The translations under genes and the position numbers were made by a program. The notes under the pieces were generated by a model. It ran no database searches. It saw nothing but the letters and a program-made list of their open reading frames with translations, and had not been told where the DNA came from. Positions 35,148-43,935 of a stretch of 64,000 nucleotides of DNA are shown here, piece after piece. Source of the stretch: Claveliimonas sp034178805 (GTDB taxonomy: Bacteria > Bacillota > Clostridia > Lachnospirales > Lachnospiraceae); the NCBI RefSeq assembly GCF_050314255.1, contig NZ_JBNPMZ010000003.1, positions 124,001 to 188,000 of the forward strand, in the 5' to 3' direction. Positions within the stretch are counted from its first letter, which is position 1. Each line of letters opens with the position of its first letter.

Positions 35148-36894
35148 GGGACTCCACCTCCTCTTTTGACATCTGTGAAAGGCAGATTTCTTTATAAACC
35201 TCGCAATCTTCAAGAAGCTCTTCGTGACTTCCCACACCTGCAACTTTTCCATCATCCAGGACAATAATCTTATCCGCACTCTGAACAGAAGAAACCCTTT
35301 GAGATACTACAAATACCGTCATCTGTCCGGTCTGTTCCCGAATTGCCTTTCTGAGGGCTGCGTCTGTTGCAAAATCCAGAGCAGACGCCGAATCATCCAG
35401 AATCAGGATCTCCGGTCTGCGAACCAGTGCTCTTGCTATAGTAAGCCTCTGTCTCTGGCCTCCGCTTAAATTTCTGCCGTTCTGCTCGATCTTCATATCC
35501 AGCCCTTCCTGCTTTTCCTCCACAAAGGCCAAAGCCTGGGCTGCCGCAAGTGCTTCCCGAATCTCTCCATCTGTCGCCTCTTCTCTTCCCCACTGCATAT
35601 TTTCCCGCAGCGTTCCTTTAAAAAGAACCGCCTTCTGTGGAACTACTCCTATTCTGTCTCTGAGTGAAGAAATCTTCATTTTCGAGAGCGGCATTCCGCC
35701 AAAACGAATTTCTCCATCTGTCACATCATAAAAACGGGGAATCAGATTGATCAACGTAGACTTACCACTTCCGGTACCACCGATGACACCAATCATTTCT
35801 CCCGGATTCACAGAAAAATCCACATCCTGAAGCACCGGCTGGGCGCTTCCCCTGTATGTGAAGCCTACATGACTGAATTCCAGAATCGGCTTCCTGCTAC
35901 CAGAAGACAGAATTTCCGTTTTGCCGGTTGCAGCTTCTTCATCATCGACAGCCGGCTTCATATCGAACACAGCATTAATTCTGGACAGACAGGCAAAGGC
36001 CTTGGACATAAGAATTATAAAATCGGCCAGTTTGATCAGCTCCACCAGAATCTGCGACATATAATTCACCAGTGCTACCACCTGCCCCTGTGTCAGACTG
36101 CCAATCTGAACTCTCTGCCCTCCCATATAGAGCAGAACAACGACAGCCACATTAACCACCACATAAGTCAGTGGATTCATCAGCGCAGAAATCTTTCCCA
36201 CAAATACCTGGAAGGATACCAGCGCATCATTTTCCTCCTTAAACGTCTCCATTTCCTGATTCTGACGGTTAAAAGCTCTCACCACCCGGGCCCCCTGCAG
36301 ATTCTCTCTTGTAATCAGCATAACCCGATCCAGCTGCTTCTGCACTTTCTTATAAAGAGGCATGGAATACAACATAATGGAAAATACGATGACTGCCATC
36401 ACCGGTATAGCTACCACAAATACCAGTGCCGCTTCCCTGTCCACCGTAAATGCCATGATCATGGCTCCAAATACAATAAAAGGAGAACGCATAAACAGAC
36501 GCAGAAACATGTTAATTCCTGTCTGCACCTGATTGATATCTGCCGTCATTCTCGTAATCAGCGTAGATGTTCCCACCTCGTCAATATTGGAATACTCCAG
36601 ACTCATAATGTGTCCGAACAGATCACGCCTCATGCCCGTTCCGGACTGAATCGCTACCTTTGCCGCAAAATACTGCGCCGTAATTGAACAGGCAAGCCCA
36701 ATCAGTGCCAGCAAAAGCAATAGTCCCGCCATCTTTATAATATGCTCATTGTCTGAACGGCGTATTCCATCATCAATCATGCTCGCTACTACCAGCGGAA
36801 CAAACAATTCAAAACACGCCTCCAGACATTTGAAGAGCGGTGCAATCACCGCCTTCACTTTGTGTTCTCCTAAATATTTTAATAATCTCTTCAT
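35140..36894 (-). CDS. ABC exporter half-transporter, subunit with degenerate catalytic site
   Basis: Partner half-transporter of about 584 residues with the same fold: six helices, then the ATPase. Walker A is GGTGSGKST, Q-loop GVVPQKAVLF, signature LSGGQRQRL (canonical), Walker B LILDDSASALD with Asp where the catalytic Glu should be, and VVSQRVS in place of the H-loop His. These changes mark the degenerate nucleotide site seen in heterodimeric exporters such as BmrCD, LmrCD and TM287/288. ATG at 36894 has AGGGA upstream and follows the stop of the beta-CASP gene by two bases, so the three genes form one transcription unit. Confidence 0.93.
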   Translation of the reverse strand: MKRLLKYLGEHKVKAVIAPLFKCLEACFELFVPLVVASMIDDGIRRSDNEHIIKMAGLLLLLALIGLACSITAQYFAAKVAIQSGTGMRRDLFGHIMSLEYSNIDEVGTSTLITRMTADINQVQTGINMFLRLFMRSPFIVFGAMIMAFTVDREAALVFVVAIPVMAVIVFSIMLYSMPLYKKVQKQLDRVMLITRENLQGARVVRAFNRQNQEMETFKEENDALVSFQVFVGKISALMNPLTYVVVNVAVVVLLYMGGQRVQIGSLTQGQVVALVNYMSQILVELIKLADFIILMSKAFACLSRINAVFDMKPAVDDEEAATGKTEILSSGSRKPILEFSHVGFTYRGSAQPVLQDVDFSVNPGEMIGVIGGTGSGKSTLINLIPRFYDVTDGEIRFGGMPLSKMKISSLRDRIGVVPQKAVLFKGTLRENMQWGREEATDGEIREALAAAQALAFVEEKQEGLDMKIEQNGRNLSGGQRQRLTIARALVRRPEILILDDSASALDFATDAALRKAIREQTGQMTVFVVSQRVSSVQSADKIIVLDDGKVAGVGSHEELLEDCEVYKEICLSQMSKEEVESRG

Positions 36895-36896
36895 GT

Positions 36897-38510
36897 CTAA
36901 TCTTCCCTGTCCCATTTATCTGCCAGATTATTAATCTGGGTCTCGAACTTGGCAAGCTCCTTATTGGCAAGCCCTTCATTCTTAAGCACAACAGCCATCA
37001 ACCGTTTTGCAGCCGCAACAACACGGTTGAATGCCATGGATGCCCTTGCCTTTGCAGGCTTCTCCACCGCCTTCTTCGGCATCCGGATTCCTTCGCTTAC
37101 CACCGTATTAGCAGCCAGGTCTACGCAGCCTCCGGAATACGGTGCAAATGCCGGGCAACCAATCGTCTCCTGCACAAGTTCTGCGAAATGATCTGTCACC
37201 GTATCCTCGCCATGCACTACCATAACCCGATCCGGCTTTCTGTCAAATCCCTTCAGCCAGTTCAGAAGTCCATTCATATCCGCATGACCACTGATACCCT
37301 TCAGAGATTCAATTTTCGCATTTACTGTAATATTCTCTCCAAAAAGCTTCACACAATCCGCACCTTCAATCAATTTTCTTCCCAGCGTTCCCACAGCCTG
37401 ATATCCCACAAAGCATATAGTACATTCCGGTCTCCACAGATTATGCTTCAGATGATGCCGGATCCTGCCCGCCTCACACATACCTGATGCAGACACGATC
37501 ACCTTCGGCTTATCATCAAAATTAATCAGTTTCGATTCCTCACTTGTGATGGTCGTCTTAAGTCCCGGAAAAATCAGCGGATTGATTCCTTTCTCAACCA
37601 GCTCCATTGCTTCCTCATCAAAGCAGGATTTTACATTCTTATTAAATACATTCGTTGCTTCAATCGCAAGCGGACTATCCACATACACCTCAAAATTCGG
37701 ATATTCGGGCAGAAGATTCTTTTCCTTTATTTCCCGGATAAAATACAGGATTTCCTGAGTACGTCCCACTGCAAAAGATGGAATCACCACATTTCCTCCT
37801 CGAAGAAATGTCTCTCTCAGTATCCTGGTAAACTCTGACACATAATCCGGTATCTCATCTCCGTGAGTACGGTCTCCGTATGTAGATTCGATTACCACAT
37901 AATCGGCTTCCTTTACCCTCTGAGGATCCCGGATGATCGGCTGATTCACATTGCCTACATCTCCGGAAAATACAATCTTTTTCGTCAGATCGTCCTCTGT
38001 CACCCACACCTCTATACTGGCGGAGCCCAGCAAATGACCTACATCATTAAATCTAACCTCAATACCCGGGCAAAGTTCAATCTTCTGATTATAATCACAG
38101 GGGGCAAGAAGCCCGATTGCCGCATCTGCATCTGCCATGGTATACATCGGCTCATACTCCGGTTCTCCGCTTCGCTTCGCCTTCCGGTTTCTCCACTCTG
38201 CTTCAAACTCCTGAATATGCGCACTGTCACGAAGCATGATACTACACAGATCTGAGGTAGCAAATGTCGTCACGATTTCTCCTTGAAATCCCTGTTTACA
38301 AAGAAGAGGGATTTTTCCGGAATGATCGATATGAGCATGCGTAAGCAGCACATAATCAATCTCCCCGGCAGTAACTGGTATTGCCTGATTCTCATACAGA
38401 TCCGGCCCCTGCTCCATTCCACAGTCAATCAATATATTTTTTCCACACGCCCTCAGAAGATGGCAGCTTCCGGTCACTTCGTGGGCAGCACCAATAAATT
38501 CAAGTTTCAT
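36897..38510 (-). CDS. Beta-CASP MBL-fold RNA hydrolase
   Basis: Metallo-beta-lactamase protein of about 537 residues with a beta-CASP domain, the family of RNA 3'-processing nucleases and RNase J-like or CPSF-like enzymes. Metal motifs: LLTHAHIDHSGKIP, later Asp in VFSGDVGN; beta-CASP motifs seen in IESTYGDRTH, IPSFAVGRTQEIL, VSASGMCEAGRIRHHL and the final histidine in VVHGED. A C-terminal tail of about 90 residues is basic and helical. ATG at 38510 has AAGGGG eight bases upstream. It is the first gene of the unit with the ABC exporter, with no obvious functional link to it. Confidence 0.88.
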   Translation of the reverse strand: MKLEFIGAAHEVTGSCHLLRACGKNILIDCGMEQGPDLYENQAIPVTAGEIDYVLLTHAHIDHSGKIPLLCKQGFQGEIVTTFATSDLCSIMLRDSAHIQEFEAEWRNRKAKRSGEPEYEPMYTMADADAAIGLLAPCDYNQKIELCPGIEVRFNDVGHLLGSASIEVWVTEDDLTKKIVFSGDVGNVNQPIIRDPQRVKEADYVVIESTYGDRTHGDEIPDYVSEFTRILRETFLRGGNVVIPSFAVGRTQEILYFIREIKEKNLLPEYPNFEVYVDSPLAIEATNVFNKNVKSCFDEEAMELVEKGINPLIFPGLKTTITSEESKLINFDDKPKVIVSASGMCEAGRIRHHLKHNLWRPECTICFVGYQAVGTLGRKLIEGADCVKLFGENITVNAKIESLKGISGHADMNGLLNWLKGFDRKPDRVMVVHGEDTVTDHFAELVQETIGCPAFAPYSGGCVDLAANTVVSEGIRMPKKAVEKPAKARASMAFNRVVAAAKRLMAVVLKNEGLANKELAKFETQINNLADKWDRED

Positions 38511-38568
38511 ACGCACAACCCCTTTTTCTTTTATTGTACCACCTTTCCCACTCTGTGACTACGGACTT

Positions 38569-39309
38569 TTATGAATACTTTACCATCTCCCGCTTCAGGC
38601 GCTGCATAATCTTCTTTTCCAGCCTGGAAATATAGGACTGTGAGATTCCCAGAAGATCAGCCACCTCTTTTTGTGTTCTCTCTTCCCCATCCGGCATTCC
38701 GATTCCAAATCTCATTTTAATAATTGTCTGCTCTCTTCCCGTAAGGCGCCCAAGAGCCTTTATCAAAATCTTCCTTTCTGCTTCATTTTCCATATCTTTA
38801 TAAATCGTATCTTCTTCCGTCCCCAGTATATCTGACAGAAGAAGTTCATTTCCATCCCAGTCCACATTCAGAGGTTCATCAATAGATACCTCCATCTTTG
38901 TCTTATTATTTCTGCGAAGATACATTAATATTTCATTTTCAATACAGCGGGATGCGTAAGTAGCCAGCTTAATCTTTTTCTGGGGATTAAATGTATTGAT
39001 TGCCTTGATCAGTCCAATTGTCCCAATAGAAATCAGATCCTCCACACCTACGCCCGTATTGTCAAATTTCTTTGCAATATACACGACCAGTCTGAGATTA
39101 TGCTCAATCAATATTTTCTTCGCATCTTCATCCTCCTTTGTCCCGAGCTTATGTATCATTTCCACCTCTTCCTCAACTTCCAGAGGAGCCGGAAGAATTT
39201 CCGAACCTCCGATATAATGAACATCCTTTTTTTCCTGAAATAATATTGTCCGAAATCCCGGCATCATTTTTAATTTAAACTGATTTGGTGCACTCATATT
39301 AATTACCAT
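38569..39309 (-). CDS. sigE: RNA polymerase sporulation sigma factor SigE
   Basis: Mother-cell sigma factor, 246 residues, made as an inactive pro-protein. The pro-sequence covers the first 25-30 residues, before the conserved VHYIGGSEILPAPL segment, near which SpoIIGA cleaves in Bacillus. Region 2 is seen in LIEHNLRLVVYIAKKF and ENEILMYLRRN, region 4 in LTGREQTIIKMRFGI and GISQSYISRLEKKI. ATG at 39309 has GGAGG eight bases upstream and is 16 bases after the spoIIGA stop. An ATG at 39333 would overlap spoIIGA and has no good site. The pair spoIIGA-sigE is conserved. Confidence 0.95.
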   Translation of the reverse strand: MVINMSAPNQFKLKMMPGFRTILFQEKKDVHYIGGSEILPAPLEVEEEVEMIHKLGTKEDEDAKKILIEHNLRLVVYIAKKFDNTGVGVEDLISIGTIGLIKAINTFNPQKKIKLATYASRCIENEILMYLRRNNKTKMEVSIDEPLNVDWDGNELLLSDILGTEEDTIYKDMENEAERKILIKALGRLTGREQTIIKMRFGIGMPDGEERTQKEVADLLGISQSYISRLEKKIMQRLKREMVKYS

Positions 39310-39325
39310 GTCTCCATCCTCCTTC

Positions 39326-40117
39326 TTATACATCGGGATTTATGATCAGATCATATTCCCCATCTGATGAAATATCTGTTTCACTGATTCCCACAAGGGG
39401 GCTCTCTATCCACTGTTCTTCTTCCCCGCCGATACACATCCAGTCCAGCGTTACTACTGGAATTACTCCGGATTTTTTTCCTATCGAGTGATAGGGGATA
39501 TAGCGAAATTTTTCCGGCATTTTCCCTCCGAAAAGATTTTCGGCAGTCTGACGGCCCATCACACTAACTGCCTTCCCTGTCAGACCATCCTTTAAATGAT
39601 TCCCTGTATCTACAATCGCCTGAATCTCACACCGCTTATTTCCGACGTAAAGCGTCACCGGACAATGGAATTCGCCAAAATGCAAAAATGACGTCATTAG
39701 ATTCAGCACTGCCGACGAAATGTAATAACCTGCTACTGCCACCGCAAAAAAAAGACTTCCGGCTTTTATATAAGGACTGATATACTGACCCAGAAATTCC
39801 AGTATTCCTCCCAGTATAAATCCACAGATATAGAGCGCCCCCAGCCCTTTCCACAGCTTTTTTCTCCATCCTGTTCTGAAAGCTGTCATAAGCATTACCA
39901 CATTCACAACTGCATGAAACCATATAAATTTAATAAACGAGTAAGGAATCGGAATTGCCACTGCTGCACAGGTAAGAATGGATCCCGCTAATGCTCCCAG
40001 ACAGATATTTCCATACGAAGCAGAAAATTTCAGTATTCGCCGCACCAGAAGCAAAAGAATAAAATCCATCATAAAATTCACAAGAAACAGCACGTCTATA
40101 TACAATTCATAGTACAC
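39326..40117 (-). CDS. spoIIGA: Sigma-E processing peptidase SpoIIGA
   Basis: Membrane-embedded aspartic protease that activates pro-SigE. 263 residues. The N-terminal half is five hydrophobic segments; the C-terminal half carries the aspartic protease motif IVDTGNHLKDGLTG, with the Asp-Thr-Gly triad near residues 172-174. GTG start at 40117 ((M)YYELYIDVLFLVNFMMD) has AGGTGG upstream; the start of the family is usually MxxYxDVxxxxNF, which fits. It lies upstream of sigE. Confidence 0.92.
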   Translation of the reverse strand: MYYELYIDVLFLVNFMMDFILLLLVRRILKFSASYGNICLGALAGSILTCAAVAIPIPYSFIKFIWFHAVVNVVMLMTAFRTGWRKKLWKGLGALYICGFILGGILEFLGQYISPYIKAGSLFFAVAVAGYYISSAVLNLMTSFLHFGEFHCPVTLYVGNKRCEIQAIVDTGNHLKDGLTGKAVSVMGRQTAENLFGGKMPEKFRYIPYHSIGKKSGVIPVVTLDWMCIGGEEEQWIESPLVGISETDISSDGEYDLIINPDV

Positions 40118-40255
40118 ATTCCACCTTCTCTCTTATTCAAGAATGCCACTGGCATGATTTATTATAGGAGAATGAGAAAAAGGAATTTGTCAGAAGATGG
40201 GGAAAAGAAAAAAGATTCGCTCGACAGAAAAAGAGATTGTTCCCAAAAATAGTTC

Positions 40256-40284
40256 AAAAAAAGAGTTCCGCAAGCGGAACTCTT
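40256..40284 (-). terminator. Terminator after ftsZ
   Basis: AAGAGTTCCGC and GCGGAACTCTT with a 2-base loop and a T-run of seven on the minus strand. It separates ftsZ from spoIIGA. Confidence 0.85.
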
Positions 40285-40296
40285 GTATCACCTTAT

Positions 40297-41505
40297 TTAC
40301 TTCTTAAAAAAGTCCGGTATCTTAATAGACTGCTCTTTTACTTTCGCAGTCGGTGTTCTTGGTGTGTCCAATGTAGGCACTGTGCCTCCAACCGGTCTTC
40401 TCGGAACCTGCGTTGTTCCTCCACCCATAGTCGGAGCTGCTCCCATATCTACTTTAGATGCATGTACAGGTCTATCATAATTAGATGCCGGCGGAACCAT
40501 AGTCTGGCGCTGTACACCTTCCAGTCTGGATTTCAGCTTGGAAGAAGAACCACCTACGTTATGTAATCCCGTGGCAATTACAGTAATAGTAGCCTCATCA
40601 GCTTTGGAATCGTCATACATAGCACCAAAGATGATATTAGCATCTTCTCCTGCCAGTTCCTGAACATACTCTGCCGCATCAGATGCATCCATAAGTGTGA
40701 TATCACCGGATACATTAATAATAACATGAGATGCACCTGCAATAGTTGTCTCAAGCAGCGGGCTGGCAACAGCCTGTTTTACTGCTTCAAGTGCCTTATC
40801 GTCGCCTCGGCCCTGTCCGATACCAATATGCGCAATACCCTTGTCCGTCATAACGGTCTGAACATCGGCAAAGTCAAGGTTAATCAGAGACGGAACATTA
40901 ATCAGGTCTGTGATACCCTGAATACCCTGCTGAAGAACCTCATCAGCCTTCTTCAATGCTTCCGGCATAGTAGTTCTTCTGTCTACAACTTCCAGCAGTT
41001 TATCATTCGGGATAACAATCAGTGTATCTACACTCTCTTTTAACTTTTCAATTCCTGCAAGCGCATTATTCATACGTGTTTTGGACTCAAAACGGAAAGG
41101 TTTTGTAACAACACCTACTGTGAGTGCTCCCTGTTCCTTCGCGATACGTGCTACAACAGGAGTTGCACCGGTACCGGTACCGCCTCCCATACCACAGGTA
41201 ACAAATACCATATCTGCACCTTTCAATGCTGCAGATATTTCCTCTGCGCTCTCTTCTGCTGCTTTCTCACCAATCTCCGGTCTTGCACCGGCGCCAAGTC
41301 CTTTGGTAATCTTATCACCGATCTGCATAAGGGTTGGAGCCTTACACAGCTGCAAAGCCTGTTTATCTGTATTAATTGCAATAAATTCAACACCGGCAAT
41401 CTGTTCATCAATCATTCGGTTTACAGCGTTATTTCCGCCTCCGCCCACTCCAACAACAATTATCTTTGCCGCTGCTTCTGATTCGTTTGTTTTAATTTCT
41501 AGCAA
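40297..41505 (-). CDS. ftsZ: Cell division protein FtsZ
   Basis: Tubulin-like GTPase that forms the division ring. 402 residues. GTP-binding motifs: VGVGGGGNNAVNRM near the N-terminus and the tubulin signature GMGGGTGTGATPVVA. The end of the protein carries the conserved C-terminal peptide IKIPDFFKK, which binds FtsA or SepF, after a flexible linker with TPRTPTAK-like sequence. TTG start at 41505, with GGAGGAG eight bases upstream. The gene has its own promoter in the 200-base gap after ftsQ and its own terminator. Confidence 0.97.
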   Translation of the reverse strand: MLEIKTNESEAAAKIIVVGVGGGGNNAVNRMIDEQIAGVEFIAINTDKQALQLCKAPTLMQIGDKITKGLGAGARPEIGEKAAEESAEEISAALKGADMVFVTCGMGGGTGTGATPVVARIAKEQGALTVGVVTKPFRFESKTRMNNALAGIEKLKESVDTLIVIPNDKLLEVVDRRTTMPEALKKADEVLQQGIQGITDLINVPSLINLDFADVQTVMTDKGIAHIGIGQGRGDDKALEAVKQAVASPLLETTIAGASHVIINVSGDITLMDASDAAEYVQELAGEDANIIFGAMYDDSKADEATITVIATGLHNVGGSSSKLKSRLEGVQRQTMVPPASNYDRPVHASKVDMGAAPTMGGGTTQVPRRPVGGTVPTLDTPRTPTAKVKEQSIKIPDFFKK

Positions 41506-41620
41506 GGGTTTCTCCTCCTTTGTTATCCTTATTATCTATACATCCCAATAACGACAACCGTCTCATCGAATGCCGCTGACGCGCCCAACACCTGTCACGG
41601 TTTACAGAACCCGCCATATA

Positions 41621-41649
41621 TAGTATATAATATAAGTTTTCGTTTGAAA
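41621..41649 (-). promoter_or_regulatory. Promoter candidate of ftsZ
   Basis: Minus strand -35 TTTCAA (41649-41644), 17-base spacer, -10 TATACT (41626-41621); predicted leader about 110 bases. Confidence 0.5.
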
Positions 41650-41705
41650 TATCAATAGAATTTTACCTATTTTTACGGTTTTTCACTCATTTTATTCAAT
41701 TTCTT

Positions 41706-42632
41706 TTAATAATCATCGCTTTCATCGTAACCATAACCGTCATTGTAGGACTCATCGTAGCTTTCATCATAATATTCATCATAGGACTCATCATAATATT
41801 CTCCATAGGATTCATCATAATATCCATCCTCTTCATCGCCGGTACCTTCTTCCTGTACCTGCTGCTCATCCGTTGGTGCAGGTTCCTGCGGTTCCACTCC
41901 CGGAAGTTCTCCCACCTTGAATGTAATGGTTCCACTACCCTCATCCTCATAATGCTCCAGATGAAGGGTTCCCGTCTGCCCGGAAAGTTTTGCAAGAATC
42001 GGTGCAATCTGTGCCATCTTATCGGAAGTCACCTTTTTCCCAAGAGATACACAGATATTTTCAAAATACAGGCATACACCTGAATCCGTACAGGTAATCT
42101 TATCCGGCGTCAGTTCATAATTCTGAAGTTCTTTCGTCACATCCAGAACAGCCTTCAGAAGCTTTTCATCCTTACATTTCAGTGTTTTATATAATGTCAC
42201 TTCTTCTACTTCCAGATCCTGTATGAAAGGCACATTCTCTCTCACTTCCAAAGATTCTAAAACAACCGTTCCATCTTTGTCAAAATATGCATAACCTTCA
42301 TCCGCCAATATATAGCCTACAATTTCCTTTTCTGTCACCTTGATATTAACAGACCATGGAGCTTTTAAGCTTACTTTCACAGCGTCCAGGCTTCCAGGCA
42401 TACCCGTATCTTTTTTCAGACGATATTTTCCATAAAGATACAGAGAATTCACTGAACAGGGATCCTTTTTCACCACATCGATGATTGCCTGACTTTCCGT
42501 ATACTCATTTCCACTGACTTCCATCTTCTGTACATAAAAAAGCAGAAAAAACGAAAGCGCGAAAATAATGATCCCCAGTACGATAACCACCAGAGCATAT
42601 ATTTTATGGCTCATTTTTTTCTGACCACTCAT
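41706..42632 (-). CDS. ftsQ: FtsQ/DivIB-type division protein with Tyr/Asp-rich tail
   Basis: Bitopic division protein. 308 residues with one membrane segment (residues about 11-34), a POTRA-type domain beginning VQKMEVSGNEYTESQAI, and an outer beta domain up to about residue 245. The known topology of the family puts the C-terminus outside. The last 44 residues are an unusual tail made of repeated YYDESYDE-like units, ending GYGYDESDDY. The tail is coded by a 24-bp tandem repeat. Start at 42632 has GGAGG upstream. It lies between ftsW and ftsZ as in other dcw clusters. Confidence 0.88.
   Translation of the reverse strand: MSGQKKMSHKIYALVVIVLGIIIFALSFFLLFYVQKMEVSGNEYTESQAIIDVVKKDPCSVNSLYLYGKYRLKKDTGMPGSLDAVKVSLKAPWSVNIKVTEKEIVGYILADEGYAYFDKDGTVVLESLEVRENVPFIQDLEVEEVTLYKTLKCKDEKLLKAVLDVTKELQNYELTPDKITCTDSGVCLYFENICVSLGKKVTSDKMAQIAPILAKLSGQTGTLHLEHYEDEGSGTITFKVGELPGVEPQEPAPTDEQQVQEEGTGDEEDGYYDESYGEYYDESYDEYYDESYDESYNDGYGYDESDDY
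41764..41835 (-). repeat. 24-bp tandem repeat coding the FtsQ tail
   Basis: TCATCATAATATTC on the plus strand recurs at 41764, 41788 and (ending CC) 41812, an exact 24-base period, coding for eight-residue units YYDESYGE or YYDESYDE. In-frame expansion or contraction would change tail length without breaking the gene. Confidence 0.8.
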
Positions 42633-42669
42633 ATGGTTTCCTCCAATTTTATACTATGAATTAGGCAAC

Positions 42670-42844
42670 GAATGAACCCAACATCGATTTTTACGTGCTA
42701 TCGCACTCCCAAAATCGATGAAATCATTCAGAATCCGCTCATTTTTTACAAAAATGGCTACTTCTTCATGATTTAGCGGTCCCCATAGACACAAAATCGA
42801 ATGTAAACATCCGATTTGTGTCCATTTCTCCCTAGGGTTCATTC
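42670..42844. mobile_element. MITE-like element between ftsW and ftsQ
   Basis: Element of about 175 bases with 10-bp terminal inverted repeats GAATGAACCC (42670-42679) and GGGTTCATTC (42835-42844). Two internal hairpins are present: ATCGATTTT with AAAATCGAT near 42683-42719, with an inner GTGC/GCAC, and GACACAAAATCG with CGATTTGTGTC near 42788-42822. The right end covers the last codon and stop (TGA) of ftsW. A frame of 62 codons on the minus strand crosses it but shows no gene features. No target-site duplication is clear. Whether copies exist elsewhere in the genome is unknown here. Confidence 0.5.
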
Positions 42845-43921
42845 TACCAGAGATGACACACTTAAGACAAGCCCCATTTCTAATAGAAGAAATACTACCG
42901 ACGTACCTCCATAACTGATAAAGGGTAAGGTAATCCCCGTATTGGGAATGGTATTTGTAACGACGGCAATATTCAATATTACCTGAATCATCATATGTGC
43001 CATCGCTCCGGACGCAATCAGGGCTCCAAACAAATCGCTGGCATGGGTAGCTATCACAAAGAATCTCCAGATCAGTATCAAAAACAGGATCAGTACAAAT
43101 CCCGCGCCAAACAACCCCAATTCTTCGCAGACTATCGAAAAAATCATATCATTTTGCGCCTCCGGCACAAAGCCCAGCTTCTGTACGCTCTGACCGAGTC
43201 CCCTGCCAAATAATCCGCCGGAACCGATGGCATACAGCCCCTGAAGTGTCTGATATCCTTTCTCATAGGCTTCAGGATTACGCCAGATTGCCAGCCGTTC
43301 CAGACGATAGCTCTCAAGCGCCAGAAAAATCCCCATAAATCCGACACCCAGACCTCCCATCCAGATAAACTGAGCATATTTGGGACTGGCAATGAATACG
43401 AGGATGACTCCGATTCCAAGAATTATAATAGCAGTACTTAAATTGCTGGCACCTACAAGTCCCACGATTGGCAGAATGCTCAGCATAATCCCAAAAAGCA
43501 TCTTCACACTGCCCATCTTCTTCACGTGTTTCGTCACTAAATGGGCAAGAAACAGAATGACCGCCACTTTTGCAAATTCAGACGGCTGAAAAGAAAAGGG
43601 GCCCAAAGACAGCCATCTTTTGGACCCATTATACTCATCACCCACAAATATCACAGCCACTGACAACAGAATTGCCGCCAGATATGCCGGAACAGCAAAA
43701 CGCCGCCAGACATGATAATCTGTGTTGGCCATCACAAACATTGCCGTAATCCCGAGGCTGGTAGCAAACAGCTGTTTCTTCAGATAATAAAGTGAATCAT
43801 GAAATTTAACTTCTCCGTTATATGAACTGGTACTGTAAAGAATTACAAGTCCCAGGATCAAAAGCAGAAACAGTGCTGCAAGAAGGGTATAATCATACTT
43901 TTTCTTTTTAGAACCCGGCAA
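42839..43921 (-). CDS. ftsW: SEDS peptidoglycan polymerase FtsW (or SpoVE)
   Basis: Septal peptidoglycan glycosyltransferase of the SEDS family. 360 residues, with about ten membrane helices. Family motifs: GSKRWLSLGPFSFQPSEFAK, AIIILGIGVILV, GLGQSVQKLGFVPEAQNDMIF, and the end ITLPFISYGGTSV. Starts at TTG 43921 after a GGAGG site. It ends a few residues earlier than many FtsW proteins (SVSSLVE), where a MITE-like element begins. A second SEDS gene lies at 53.6-54.8 kb. Both carry the FtsW/SpoVE motif set; position in the dcw cluster favours FtsW or SpoVE for this one. Confidence 0.88.
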   Translation of the reverse strand: MPGSKKKKYDYTLLAALFLLLILGLVILYSTSSYNGEVKFHDSLYYLKKQLFATSLGITAMFVMANTDYHVWRRFAVPAYLAAILLSVAVIFVGDEYNGSKRWLSLGPFSFQPSEFAKVAVILFLAHLVTKHVKKMGSVKMLFGIMLSILPIVGLVGASNLSTAIIILGIGVILVFIASPKYAQFIWMGGLGVGFMGIFLALESYRLERLAIWRNPEAYEKGYQTLQGLYAIGSGGLFGRGLGQSVQKLGFVPEAQNDMIFSIVCEELGLFGAGFVLILFLILIWRFFVIATHASDLFGALIASGAMAHMMIQVILNIAVVTNTIPNTGITLPFISYGGTSVVFLLLEMGLVLSVSSLVE

Positions 43922-43935
43922 TATGCCTCCACTCC

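Noticed and set aside
35140..35279. N-terminal extension of the second ABC subunit
   Set aside because: The extension lies within the end of the partner gene; the GTG at 35147 with a good ribosome site and 8-base overlap explains the start.
40118..40255. Gene or RNA in the gap between spoIIGA and the ftsZ terminator
   Set aside because: No open frame with a ribosome site and no stable structure; probably only the promoter region of spoIIGA-sigE, for which I could not place a convincing promoter.
42654..42842. Small protein of 62 residues between ftsQ and ftsW
   Set aside because: The frame crosses a palindromic MITE-like element, starts inside the end of ftsW, has no ribosome site and no protein features.
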